Positions 45,465 through 56,690 of a stretch of DNA of 64,000 nucleotides are shown here, in pieces. The DNA is taken from NCBI GenBank assembly GCA_029532625.1, contig JARFXM010000002.1, positions 1 to 64,000 of the forward strand, in the 5' to 3' direction. Each line of letters opens with the position of its first letter. Position 1 is the first letter of the stretch. The DNA comes from Lomentospora prolificans (lineage: Eukaryota > Ascomycota > Sordariomycetes > Microascales > Microascaceae). A program made the position numbers and the translations under genes. The notes beneath the pieces were generated by a model. It was not told the origin of the DNA. It did not search any database and worked only from the letters and a program-made list of their open reading frames with translations.

Positions 45465-47099
45465 ATGGCGACAACTACAGATACGCGAGGAATCGAAACG
45501 CTGGATGGAATACATCCATTCCTGTCCCAGATTAAAAACACAATTCCTACATTGAACCCTGTGGCTCTCAGGGGCGGGTTATCACCTCCGACATCTCTTG
45601 GACATATCGAATCCGTAGCCGTGGTTGGCGCCGGGATAAGCGGGGTTTCGGCAGCCGCTCATCTCCTACTATCCGGGCTAAAAGTTACCGTCTTTGAGAG
45701 GAGCGGAAACGTTGGTGGTGTGTGGGTTTACGACGCCCGACTTCCTCTGGAGCCCCCCTTTCCTCATGTGACTCCTCCTACCGCAGGCTCACAATATGTT
45801 TCTATACCCGGCAACTTAACAGCGGAACAGGCATCCATCTACCATGCGTCCCCAGGTCCGTGCTATGCCGGACTGAAAAATAACATTGGTACCGCGGTGA
45901 TGCGTAGTAGCCTTCTCGACTGGCCCGAAGGAACTGATAAGGTCATTACTGCAGAACAGGTCAAGGACTACATCGGAGAGCTAGCTCGGAAGCACCGTGT
46001 ACTAGACCATGTCCAGTTTTGGACTCGGGTCGAGAATATCTCCAAATCTCCAGATGCGGCGCAATGGAACGTCCGCACCAAAAAGTTCGTACGGGATGAC
46101 GATGCCTTCCACTTCGAAACGCAGCACTGGTCCTTTGACGCGGTTGTCGTCGCTAGCGGGCACTATGATGTCCCACGAGTTCCAGATATTCCAGGTCTTG
46201 CGGCTTGGAAGGAAAGATATCCAGACCGCGTGACGCACTCTAAAACCTATCGATCAGCCAATTCATTCACAAACTCCACGGTCCTTATCATCGGAGCCGG
46301 TGTGTCCTCTTACGACATCGCGAATGAGATAGACCATGTTGGTGGTAGAACTTACCAAGTGACTCGTGACCCTACCAGAGCTGGTACAGCTCGCCAGGAG
46401 GGACTGGCGGAAAGTTGTGAACGAGTGCCTAACGTGAGGGAGCTAGTTCTTGATCCAACCTCAGAGACAGGCCAACAACACGTGCTGGCTGATACAGAAA
46501 CTATACCTGGAAAGGTTATTTTGGAAAACGGCCGTGAGCTAACTGGAATTCACCATGTGGTTGTCGCTACTGGGTATATAACAACATACCCATTTCTCGG
46601 CGAGCTGGAGAAGTCGACGGTGGCTGTTGACGCAGCGGACGATAAAATTATCGTCACCTCTGACGGATACACCCTCCATAACCTACACAAAGACATCTTC
46701 TACATTCCGGACCCCACACTTGCTTTCATCGGAGTATTATACAACACCTCCACCTTCTCCCTCTTCGACTTTCAAGCGCGAATACTGGCCAAAATATTCA
46801 AAGGAGAGGCCAAACTGCCGTCTCGGGACGAGATGTATCAGTTACATCAAGCTCGAAAGGCAAAACATAAACCCGATGCTAAGTTCCACAGTCTCTCACT
46901 GCAGGATGTCGCATATGCTGAGGAGATACTCGAATCCGTCAACAGAGACTTGGAGAACGCAGGCCTGCCCAAAATGATTGCGTTTGATGAAAAGTGGCAC
47001 AAAGGGTTTGCTGAACTGAAGGCGTTTGTGGCATCCGTTCGCCCCGATATCGATCAGGATAAGCCCCTGACTCACGGTGATTCATCGATGAAGGAATAA
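45465..47099 (+). CDS. Class B flavin-dependent monooxygenase (FMO type)
   Basis: A 544-residue single-exon enzyme. The FAD-binding motif is VAVVGAGISGVSAA (GAGISG at 55-60) followed by a VFERSGNVGGVW loop. The second Rossmann motif for NADPH is LIIGAGVSS at about 272-280. An FMO-like fingerprint is degenerate (YPDRVTHSKTYR), and ATGYITTYPF is the typical C-terminal ATG motif of the family. It resembles fungal N- or S-oxygenating FMO-like proteins more than the longer Baeyer-Villiger enzymes known from cytochalasin clusters, though a Baeyer-Villiger activity cannot be excluded. CCAATCGGAA in its promoter supports membership in the cluster, and it marks the probable right border. Confidence 0.9.
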   Translation: MATTTDTRGIETLDGIHPFLSQIKNTIPTLNPVALRGGLSPPTSLGHIESVAVVGAGISGVSAAAHLLLSGLKVTVFERSGNVGGVWVYDARLPLEPPFPHVTPPTAGSQYVSIPGNLTAEQASIYHASPGPCYAGLKNNIGTAVMRSSLLDWPEGTDKVITAEQVKDYIGELARKHRVLDHVQFWTRVENISKSPDAAQWNVRTKKFVRDDDAFHFETQHWSFDAVVVASGHYDVPRVPDIPGLAAWKERYPDRVTHSKTYRSANSFTNSTVLIIGAGVSSYDIANEIDHVGGRTYQVTRDPTRAGTARQEGLAESCERVPNVRELVLDPTSETGQQHVLADTETIPGKVILENGRELTGIHHVVVATGYITTYPFLGELEKSTVAVDAADDKIIVTSDGYTLHNLHKDIFYIPDPTLAFIGVLYNTSTFSLFDFQARILAKIFKGEAKLPSRDEMYQLHQARKAKHKPDAKFHSLSLQDVAYAEEILESVNRDLENAGLPKMIAFDEKWHKGFAELKAFVASVRPDIDQDKPLTHGDSSMKE

Positions 47100-48284
47100 A
47101 TAGAACAAAGGCAACAGGTTAGACGTATTGAGCCAACAATAACAGTCCTACTATCCAGATGTCTAGACAACTATAATAACGGTATCGTGTGTCATTTCGT
47201 TGTCTGGTATAATGCATTATTCTTCGTGTCGTACCGTGTAATCAATTATTCATTTCCCCTGGCCATCCACTCACTATTGGCGAGATGACCATGTTGCAAG
47301 ATGACTTAAGGCTTGGATGGCCTCGGCAGCCGAGAATCGCCCATTATTTGAGCGATTTGAACGTCGAAAAATGGTAGTATAGGGAAGGAAAAAAAGGTTT
47401 AGGCTGTCAAAAAGATCAACACAGGACACCAGTAATAGCCACCAAGATTCCTTTCACGTATTAGGCCATCCCGAGGCCGGTTTTCGCATCTTCACTGGAG
47501 GGAGGAGTTATTGCCGATAAGAACGCCAGGTAATAAGAGGAATCAGGCCTTCCAATCTATCATGTCACTATTTCCTCTGAAATTGGATTGAAGATTCAGG
47601 ACTGGCACAGGGTGAGTTGCCTGACTCATTTTCCCGCCTCAGCCCCTTTCTTGGCTTGCCCCCTTTGCCAGGCATAATATACTCAGGCGTGGGCTGACCC
47701 TTGAACCCTGTTACTTCAACCTAAAGCGGTTTCCTTGGTTCAGCTCATCATGCAAGCCTCGATTCGCCCCCGTGGAGGTTAGTTAGGAAGCAGACGATCA
47801 TGCAGTGTACTCGAGAAGGAATAATACATGTATATAACTCTCTTCTGACAATCGCCATCAAGTTAATTAAACGAATCCGAAAGAAGCAAGTCCGTATCTA
47901 CCTGAGAGGAACTAACCAATTCCGAGGGCTGTTGCGGCACGGACAGCAGTGAGGACGCGGTGTCAAAGTGAAGGAAAAGGGCAACAAGCCCAAATATTAC
48001 ACTGGCGATCGACCTGTGGCTAAACGCTTGCGTTCCGTGGTAACAACAATCTTTAATTAAATACGACCCGTCTTAGTTGCGATTCTTTCTTTGTGTAAAC
48101 GCCTGTGATATTATTCATATTAGGTTTGTGTTCTCTAATATGGAAAGCATGGTATATGCCGAGATATTCTCTCCCTAATTGAGAGAGATTGCGTGTCAAA
48201 TGTCCAGTTCTTAATATCAGCGATACGGTCGAGGACAGACCCCTTGACCAATCTATGTAATGTATCACTTACTTGGTCCCATCT
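47100..48284. other. Intergenic, no gene seen
   Basis: 1.2 kb between the convergent FMO and GH43-like genes. No coding frame of note and no TCGGAG motif group was found. It probably marks the end of the biosynthetic cluster. Confidence 0.6.
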
Positions 48285-49343
48285 TCACTCGCTCGGGCTT
48301 TCCTCACTAAACATTAAGCTCCATCCTACATTCTCGTTATCTCCAGGCACATTGGCGCGTGAGTACCTGACATCGGGAACCCATCGGAAGGACCCGCTGA
48401 ACCACTCACGATTGCTCCAGCTATACTCGGTGCCCTTGGGAACCGCGTGGAACATGAATGGGTGGTCCGTATTGGAAGTGCTAAGGCCGTCAAGCTCGCC
48501 CCCAGGAATGGCAAAAGTGTGATGGCCCGGTCCATTGACCTTCGTCGTTGTATCCCAGCCTTCCATCATCTGGTCAGGATTCGAACCCATAACACAGCCA
48601 TTGGACTTGTACCAGTCCCAGACATTCGTGGGGTCGCCGCCCTTCTTCAAGCGAAGGTCTCCAAGACAGTAACTTTCGCTCCAGCTGCCATCGGCGGAGT
48701 AAACTATATGCAGTTGGCCGTCTGGATCAACGATGGCCTCCGGACCTTCGTTAATCCAAGGGTTGCCAACGACACGCTCCCAGGGTTCCCGTGGCTGCGA
48801 GATGACATATCGAGCACCTGTCGGCTCCGTAGGGCTCCTCATACGGCAGATATATAGATTTTGCTCGTCGTTTGCATCCCCCGACCAGCCTGACCACACA
48901 TACCAGAGTTCACCCTCATATCGAAACAACGTGCCGTCGATGGCCCACCTATCGTCGGGCAGCTTCAACTCTGTCTCGTCGGAGTAGCCGGTGTCGGGCT
49001 CATCAGAGCTGATAACATACATGCGGTGGCCGTCGCCCGGCCCCGCAGAGAAGTAGATGTAGAACCTTTCCCCGTCTTCGACGATTTCAGGGGCCCAAAT
49101 GTTTCCGAGACTGTTTTTATCTTTCCAGACTTCTCGGGGCTCGGCTTCGCCGAGGCTCTCCAGCGTACCACCACCCGCGCGAATGGAAACACCGCCGTTG
49201 CGCGATTGAACAGAAAAGGCGTTGCCGTCGACCCAGACGACGCTGGGGTCAGCTCCGTCTAATACGTACGCTGCCATAGCATCCGCACATAGGCTGACGA
49301 AGGCTAACGAAGCCCAGCTAATAGAACGGGTTGTGATGAGCAT
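48285..49343 (-). CDS. Secreted GH43-like glycoside hydrolase
   Basis: A 352-residue protein with a clear N-terminal signal peptide (MLITTRSISWASLAFVSLCADAMA), predicted secreted. The five-bladed propeller triad is visible: a general base Asp in DGADPSVVWVDG, a pKa-modulating Asp in WAIDGTLF and an acid Glu in NEGPEAIVD. WAPEI, another hallmark, is present. Likely substrates are arabinan- or xylan-type plant polysaccharides. The start is the ATG at 49343; the frame runs further upstream to a GTG but includes no better ATG with a signal peptide. It is probably not part of the PKS-NRPS cluster. It faces the same way as the GH78 gene 3.6 kb away. Confidence 0.9.
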   Translation of the reverse strand: MLITTRSISWASLAFVSLCADAMAAYVLDGADPSVVWVDGNAFSVQSRNGGVSIRAGGGTLESLGEAEPREVWKDKNSLGNIWAPEIVEDGERFYIYFSAGPGDGHRMYVISSDEPDTGYSDETELKLPDDRWAIDGTLFRYEGELWYVWSGWSGDANDEQNLYICRMRSPTEPTGARYVISQPREPWERVVGNPWINEGPEAIVDPDGQLHIVYSADGSWSESYCLGDLRLKKGGDPTNVWDWYKSNGCVMGSNPDQMMEGWDTTTKVNGPGHHTFAIPGGELDGLSTSNTDHPFMFHAVPKGTEYSWSNREWFSGSFRWVPDVRYSRANVPGDNENVGWSLMFSEESPSE

Positions 49344-50270
49344 GATGACGACTGTATGGGACAGGGTTTGCAATCCCAGTTGACTGATGAATGCGTGTTC
49401 ATACAGCACGCGGGGTGCTCCTTCCTTAATATATTATCGAACTGGAGTGGCTTGATGATCATTTCTTAGAGAATAATTCGGAGTAATCCTCGCTGACCAC
49501 AGCGTCGATCCTTTGATTTCACTGCGCAGCAGGATGTAACGCCATGATAATTATGATGGTCAATTCAGCCAATGGTTACAGTTCCATCACACCGCCAAGT
49601 TGTGGCAGTGCAAAAGGCCCGATCTTGTCAGCCCGAATTTCAAGTTGAGAACGAGGACAAGGATAGAAATACATAATACTCCTGGACTTGGAATCCATGC
49701 CAATCTTGGGGCTCAGCGGCGTATTTTCCCTTTAACGAAAGTGGAATATAAATCGGTTAGCCTGATGCTGCCCGAATCTCCACTGTGGCGGCTGGTGGTC
49801 ACTGGATGCTGCGCCTGGAACGTGGGCTCACAAGGTGGTGAGGATGCGGGGAGGTGTCATGATGAGACAAGGAATTGTACTCCCGAGCCACTCAGTTTCG
49901 CCTGCTCCCCGGCATCCATAGGTAGTAAGTGGGATGGATCCATGGGTGAAGACTCCCCAAGAATAGGGGAACGCTCGCCAGCCTTCCTATTATTCCCTTA
50001 TGGCTTTTCTTCGCCTGTCTTTCTGGTTCTCCTTCATTAACATATTGAAGGTAAAAGAGAAGTTAGCTGCAGCCTGAATTGGTTCGAACACAGAGAACGA
50101 ATGGGGCATGAGGATTTTGCTAGAATATCATCGCCATGAGGGTCTCTTTTATGGTATTCCGTAGCCTTGGACATTTTGTTCCCGGTTGTAGAACAGTAGG
50201 GGTTTATGCCGCGGAGCGTGTGTGAGGATATCCATAAAAATAGCCAGCCAATATTGCGTGTGCGTGCGGG
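49344..50270. other. Intergenic, no gene seen
   Basis: Upstream region of the GH43-like gene. One 146-codon frame on the plus strand at 49600-50040 has no recognisable domain, and I do not consider it a gene. Confidence 0.55.
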
Positions 50271-50339
50271 ATTTCAATCATGTCGCCTCGTCGTGGAATT
50301 GCAGGAGAACGGGCGAAACCCTGGGGTTTCTCGAAGTGA

Positions 50340-51000
50340 ACATGTAAGGGAGAAATGAAAGCATAAACTGAAGTCGTCTCTTTCGTCCCGCATTTTATCA
50401 GTTGACGCGTGTGATAATATCACAGGGTCTGATAGAGATACGCTGTGTAGGTTGGCATACTTGAGTAGAAGGTCTACCATTCGGCGATTCTCCATCCATC
50501 TTGCGCACCATAGTTGGGCTCTTCCAAAGGAGTCCAGCAAACTTAGAGACCAATGTCCTAGGTCGAGGAACTCTTGAACATCTATACGGTCGTCTAGTTG
50601 CAAGGGACATCAAGGTGGATCCGTAATAGTCAATAGCAATTACATCCAGATTTCTCGTGGCAAGCAGGAGTTTGATAATTCTACAGTCATCCCATTTGAT
50701 CGCTAAAAATATTGGGGCCCTGCAAAGTGTATCCAGCGAGGTAGTGCTGGCATTGTTTTGGATGAGTAGGGCGACAACATCGTTGGTTATGACCATTGAG
50801 CGAGACAGAGTGTAATAACGCGGTCCATCCTTGAGTATTCACGGGAGCCACATCAGCATCCTTTTCTAGAAGTAGCTTGACGACATCAATGTGAGCCACT
50901 ATTCCCTGTAGCACTGTTCAACGGAGTCCATCCATTGAAATTCGCAGAAGCTACATCAGCATCCTTCTCGCAAAAGCAAGTGTCGAAGGTGGCGAACTCC
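50340..51000 (-). pseudogene. Ankyrin-repeat protein relic
   Basis: Reading the minus strand gives ankyrin repeats: ADVASANFNGWTPLN, then HIDVVKLLLEKDADVAPVNT followed by GWTALL, then NDVVALLIQNNASTT and IIKLLLATRNLDV. They sit in at least three different frames without splice sites that would reconcile them. The flanks do not supply a start domain. The ADVA segments at about 50840 and 50960 are near-duplicates, as expected for a repeat protein. This is a decayed ankyrin gene. Confidence 0.6.
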
Positions 51001-51106
51001 TCACACAGCCCCACACCCCTCATATCCTTGTGAGTGGTAGTTCGAAATATCATGTCACACTATTTGAGAACTAGGAGCGAGAATTCGGTGCATACGACCT
51101 CATACA

Positions 51107-51481
51107 TTATGAAGCTCGGTGTGTAAGTGCCTGTGAAACTATTGACAGGTCTTCACTTCTCAGACATGTGCCCGTATCCAACTTCCGGAGCTGGGACGCC
51201 TCAGGCCAAACCGCTTTTCCAGACTGCTTCCTCGTTGAGTCGGGATTCTCGTCTGCGCGAGTTGCCTCTCTAAATTCGAGTGTTTGCAGGTCTTTGATAT
51301 AACCATGGCAGGTAATACGTGTTTCGCGGCTGAGGTGGTCCTGGCTTTTGTAACTAAATGTCACATGGGCTGCCCGTGGATCCTTTTGGTGCGTGCCGTT
51401 AATGGTGATCGTGAGATGGACCTCGCTTCTGTTTTTGTCCACCACGTTTAGCCTGTTTGAGTACAATGAAACCTCGCGCAT
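51107..51481 (-). CDS. Doubtful small open frame, 124 codons
   Basis: It has an ATG start at 51481 and an unbroken frame. The protein is polar with no recognisable domain, signal or membrane segment. It lies just upstream of the ankyrin relic and could be a leftover of its 5' part. I list it only because it is ATG-initiated and of moderate length; it may well be chance. Confidence 0.2.
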   Translation of the reverse strand: MREVSLYSNRLNVVDKNRSEVHLTITINGTHQKDPRAAHVTFSYKSQDHLSRETRITCHGYIKDLQTLEFREATRADENPDSTRKQSGKAVWPEASQLRKLDTGTCLRSEDLSIVSQALTHRAS

Positions 51482-52972
51482 GGTTTCCTGCTTCTTTGAA
51501 CGATTTTACTATCCTTTATATATCCGGATTCCCTGCTATAATCACGAACTGGCTTCGGAGGGAAGTCATCCGAGTGAATTCCATGCTGGACCCTTTCCCA
51601 TAACTAAATCTTGGCGACTAAGGCCAAGTTCCAAGGCGCTTAAGGTGATGACATCCCTTTCTCGAGTTCTCGAGGCCATTCGTCAATCTGGTCGAAATGA
51701 AGCAAACTGATAGTCGAGAATCCCAGCTCAACGTAAACTGGGTGGCTGAGTGAGCGGTTGCGTGCTGAATGAGCCTTTCAATATTGTCCATTTACCGCCG
51801 GGGACCGTCTGAGCGCATAACTCGTGGCCAGGCAGCTCTCTCATAGCCCTGAGACTGTAAAGCAGTTGAAAGTGCGTGAGATCCATAATACTAGCTGACG
51901 TGACGATATTCCGGATCGCTTCGATACCAATTTATTAGCCTATTTCTCCTAGCGGTTCGGAGATCAGGATGGCCATAGCGATTCCTTTGATATGGAGTGA
52001 TTACTTTTTATAGTATTTGTCTGATCAGGATAAGCCACGCAAGGCAAAGTCATCGGGAAAGTAGCTGGAGCGGCTCGGCATCGTGGAGCACCGGGATTTC
52101 TGGATCCCTTTGCTTGGTTAGGTCGCCCTTCAACGTATTAAGGAGATCGGCGAAGGGTCTCCATGGGAAGTTACGCTTAAGCCGTGTCATCCCATCATCG
52201 ACAAGAGTGAGATGCTAAACGAGGACCATAGTGACATGAACAAAAATATTAGAGTCGCCAAGGCGTTGGAACATCAGCCTAGCGGTGTCTCAAAAGGAGG
52301 TCGCGCGACAGGAGGAACTCGGGGCTTGGCTCTTGTAGAAGTAGCATTTCAGTAGGGAGTGCTTCCGCGCCGTCCATGTCCAGCATCTTCGCTCTGGGTC
52401 TCGGTCCCGGTCCCGGCCTCGGCCTCGCGCTCGCCAATGATTCCCTTCTTAGAGTCGTCTTGCGGTTCAAGGGGCGCCGGGTTCATGATACTATATAGAA
52501 GACCCGACTTACTCCCGTATTCAGCGAAAGGGTGAGGATAGACTCACGTGCTGGATGGCAAGGATTCGGGACGCAAAGAAACTTGGAATGGGAAAACAGG
52601 TGGCGTAGGCAGTTAAGCCTTGCGAGAATAGCAAGGTGATGAATCAAGCATGGGTTTGAAAAATGACACCTGAAACAGGCTGGCGACAGGGTCTGGGGCT
52701 ACCGTTTCTTGGAGCCGAGTCTCAGCTCTCCAAGTACTGGTAAGACCTGGGCTGGTTGTGGACGCCACAGCAGCAAAATTTTGCCAGTTCTCAATCTTTG
52801 CCATCCGTTGAAGACTCAATTTTCGACTGACACTCTGAGATCGACCGCCGTCCTCGGGGTGGTTGCAGTTAACAGATTTATTTTCTACGCTTAGGACCAG
52901 GACGACAGCACAGGCCGGCGATTTGATTCTTGGTGAGTGCTAGGTCGACTATCGATTTTCCAAGTATCCTTT
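51482..52972. other. Intergenic, low-complexity patch, no gene seen
   Basis: 1.5 kb without a supportable gene. At about 52395-52435 there is a short degenerate repeat of CGGTCC/CGGCCT words that would encode Arg-Pro-Gly dipeptides on the minus strand. The right end is the downstream flank of the rhamnosidase gene. Confidence 0.5.
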
Positions 52973-55779
52973 CTAGCTCTCGTCGGTCTGTGCCTCCGTT
53001 GCCGCTTCCATCAAATTGAAAGGAAACGGTTTGGCAGGCTCCTTCGCCGGCTGGAAGTCAGCCTCCTTGATCGGAGCAGTGAAAGACCAAATCCCAGATC
53101 CAACAACCCTGACCTCACCACCATCCTCACCAGGAAGGTATATCTCCATCGAAGTCATGGGTGGGACTTCGACATCGGCCCTGAACTCCATTGTATCATC
53201 TTCGCCAACATGGACCACTGACCATTTTACAGACACCTTTCCGTACGGCGTGATATGGGAGGTTTCGGCCGATTTAAATCCCCCGCCCAGGAACGGTTGG
53301 AATCTCGACTTGGTCCAGCCGGGGGTGAGACGCTGTAAGCCGGCGATGCGCTCGACCATGAACTTGGCTATCGCACCGTACGCAAAATGATTGAAAGACG
53401 TCATGTCCCCGGGATTGATCGATCCGTTCGGTCTCATGCTATCCCAGCGCTCCCAGATCGTCGTCGCGCCCATCGTGATCGGGTAGAGCCAAGACGGGCA
53501 CTTTTCGTTTCGCAACATCTTGTACGCGATGTCGACGTATCCAAGCTTCGTCAGGGCCTCACAAACATAAGGTGTGCCGGCAAAGCCAGTTCCGATTCTG
53601 AATGAGTTCTTGCGCACGATATCGACAAGACGGGTGCCTGCTTTCTTGAGCTGACTCGGTTCAAGTAGGTCGAAGCATATGGACAACGCGTATCCTGTCT
53701 GTGACTCCGATGCGAGGCGTCCATTTGCGCTGACATACTCGGCCCTGAATTCATTCCGCGCGTCTTCGGCCCACTTGCGGTACCTGATTACGTCCGCATC
53801 GTATCCAAGGACGGCTGCAACCTCAGCAACGAGGTCGACGGAGTGTATAAGAAACGCGTTTGCAACGAGAGAAGGCTCCGTCACCGCCTTGAAGGGTTCC
53901 TCGGGGGGTGCGTTGGGATCAAGCCAATCCTGCGTCAAAACTGTCAGCATGCAACATTGTTTTCCCTCGCCACCTACGAGTAATAATAACTTACGGCGAG
54001 TTGGAAAAGATTGAAATCCCATAGATTCACAGATTCAGTCTTGTTTCGAGGGATCACGTCGAGCCACGTTACCATAGATTCGTATTGCTGCGAGAGAATC
54101 ATGGTGTCGCCCGTTTCTTCCCAGAGTGCCCAAGGCGCAAGCACAGTCACATCATGCCAAATAGCGCCCGGGATGATGACGCCCCAGAATGGGTTGTTTT
54201 GCAGGATATCCGGGGACACCATCGGGGGAACTCCACCACGCATCTTTTGGTCGTAAGCAACGTCCCTAAGCCAGTCTCGCAGAATGTTGAAACAGTTGTA
54301 GATGAGAGTCGCAGCTGGCGCAAACAACGCCAAGTCTCCGGTCCAGCCAAGCCGCTCATCCCGTTGGGGACAATCGGTGGGGATCGAGAGGAAATTCCCT
54401 CTCATACTCCATTTGGTATTGGAGAATAGCTGGTTAACCATTTGATCCGAGCAGCAAAACGAGCCCGCTTCTTCCATATCGGTATGGCAAACGACAGCTT
54501 CCACTGCATCGAAGACGTCGAGGTCCGCAGAGGGCCATCCATCAACTTGCAAATAGCGGAAGCCATGGAACGTAAAGCGAGGTTCGTAGGATTCGCCGCC
54601 TTCGTCACCCCTCAGCGTATACGTGTCGGTTGCCTTGCACTGTCGGAGTGGGCGGATACCTAGTTCGCCGTTTTCAAGCACCTCTGCATGGGATAGAACC
54701 AACTTGTGGCCTCGCGGACCGGTAACTTTCTTGACCCTCACGTACCCAACAAGATTCTGGCCAAAGTCGATAATAATCTTTCCTGTCGGCGTTATTAGCT
54801 TCTCTACCGGTGACAGGAGCTCGAGCCGCCGAGCAGGCTCCTTGAATCCAGAGATGAGAGACACAGTGTCGGGCAAAAAGGAAACCGTCTCGGCAGCTGA
54901 CCAGCCGTGAGTCGGAACACCCGGACGGGACCATGCATCAATCTCGAAAGTAGAATCATAAGCTTCGCCATCGTATAACTCGGCAAGACGGATAGGGCCT
55001 CGGGTCACAGACCAAGTGCCATCTGTGCCAACGGTATGGGTGGTCCCATCGCCAAGTTTGATCTCAAGCTGGGCCAACACAGCAGTTCGTGTACCGTATA
55101 AATTCCGCTGGCCTCCTTCGAATCCAAACCTGCCCCTATACCAGCCCTCTGCTACGCGCAGGCCGAGGCAATTCACCTGAGTCGACAGTAGTTTAGTGAC
55201 ATCATATGTCTGGTAATGTAGTTGACCGGCATATTGTGTCCAGCCAGGAGCTAAGAAATAGTCTCCCACCCGTTCACCGTTGATTTCGGCTTCATATACA
55301 CCACGGGCTGTGACGTATAACCGAGCAGACAGCACATCACCCATTACACTGAACTCCTTGCGAAATAAGTCCTCAGGCTGGGGCTTGTCGACGTCTACCT
55401 CAGACCAAGGAGCTGAGATAAACTGGGCTGACCAGTCATCCCGTTTGAGAAGACCAACCTCTAGCGAGGCAGGGCCACTCCAGGGTAGAAATTCGGATTG
55501 GCCCTTCCCACGGACGCGAACACGGATGGCGCATTTCTCTCGCGAATCGAGGCGTTTAGAAAAAGGCCACGGCACGAGGCGTGACTGCGGGGATACGATC
55601 CTTGTTGTGTTAAGTATCGTGGACTGTGCTTCTTTGATTTCTGACAACTCTATCTCGTATTCCTCCTGTTCGAAGTCTGGGGCGACTTGGAGTTGCCATG
55701 ATATTCGTGGGCTTGTTTCATGGACGCCCAGTGTGTTTTCGGGGCGGTAATGCTCGAAGCGAACGTCGACGACAGACAT
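52973..55779 (-). CDS. GH78 alpha-L-rhamnosidase
   Basis: A 913-residue enzyme from two exons (53995-55779 and 52973-53929; 2742 nt). Intron 53930-53994 joins NLFQLA to DWLDPN. The N-terminus MSVVDVRFEHYRPENTLG without a signal peptide is typical of the intracellular fungal GH78 class. The central domain holds ADFxxN-like beta modules. The (alpha/alpha)6 barrel carries CPQRDERLGWTGD with the acidic catalytic region, and MGATTIWERWDSM with a conserved Glu. The late NHFAYGAIAKF is also a GH78 hallmark. It should release L-rhamnose from pectic or flavonoid glycosides. The start is the ATG at 55779; an upstream frame extension to 55869 is not needed. Confidence 0.94.
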
Positions 55780-56089
55780 GATGGTGTGTGCTTGTGCTAG
55801 TGGAGGGTGAGTTGTCGAGTTATGGGGGGATCGAGGTAGATCTCGTGGTCTCAAGAGCGAGTGTCGCAAGGTGATTTATAGACTAGCTTGAAGCTACCTT
55901 GGCGTTCGGGTGATCTTGCGCCGAGCTCTAACCCCTTCATACTAGGGAAGGTGGGGGTTCTCGGCTCCACATTGATCCATTCGTGGCCACTTCAACGCGA
56001 ACGGGGCCGGCTCAGGCAACCCGAGACTCTAGGAGATGATGCGGCCTCGTGTGGAAATCCAAAGATTCAACAGCGGCCAGAAGTCACTT
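55780..56089. other. Upstream region of the GH78 gene
   Basis: About 310 bp between the GH78 start and the PhzF-like relic. No gene and no clear repeated motif. Confidence 0.5.
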
Positions 56090-56690
56090 TTCAAGAATCC
56101 TCCAGTGAAGAGCCATCTTTGGCTCGCTTTTTCAACCCGAGTTCCCCTACGGCAAGAATATGGTTCCTGTGGCGACAACCACGGCTTGGCCCGGTCAGTT
56201 GCACCCTCGATACGACCTTTCCGTGCTTATTTAGCGTGATATCAACAATGAGATGACTAGGTCGTCCGATCTCAGAATCTGAATCGCAGATAAAGCGATA
56301 TTGACCTCGCTCCTTTCCACTCTGAAGTGCCAAGTAAAACCTCCAGAGTGCAACAGCCGCTGGCACAAGCCGGATCCTGCATTCCGCCGTCAACCATTCG
56401 GACTTGGACGCGAGTAGTCGTCACGCCAGGGTTCTCGACAGGGCCCAAGATTTTATAGTAAACTGTCCCGACAAATGATGGACCCATCCATTGTCCAGCG
56501 TCGTGAGGGGGAAGATCCCGCCTTGAGGCTGGCAAATGTGTCGGGAAGACCGGTCAAATCGACAAGGACGTAATATGCGACGCCGTTAACGATCGATACC
56601 GTAGAGAATTTACCATTACTCGGCGCTCCCAGAGCATTAGGCCGCAGCCACGGCTACGTCTCTATCATATTGTCTACGAGCGCTCCTTCT
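56090..56690 (-). pseudogene. PhzF/diaminopimelate epimerase-like relic
   Basis: On the minus strand several frames together spell pieces of a PhzF-family protein. PNALGAPSNGKFSTVSIVNG with YYVLVDLTGLPDTFASLK lies at about 56500-56655, then GTVYYKILGP and the family motif as QDPACASGCC (compare EDPATGSAA), then LALQSGKERGQYRFICD, EIGRPSHLIVD and VSRVQLTG down to about 56150. The pieces change frame more than once and the N-terminal third is missing. It is a decayed gene; its former substrate is unknown. Confidence 0.68.

Noticed and set aside
49600..50040. 146-codon plus-strand frame
   Set aside because: No domain and no splice partner; likely chance in the GH43 upstream region.
50340..51000. 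Ankyrin fragments as exons of a real gene
   Set aside because: Frame changes occur inside repeats without plausible GT/AG sites, so a relic is more likely.
52279..52470. Arg-Pro-rich 63-codon frame
   Set aside because: Produced by a short degenerate CGGTCC/CGGCCT repeat; no homology or gene context.
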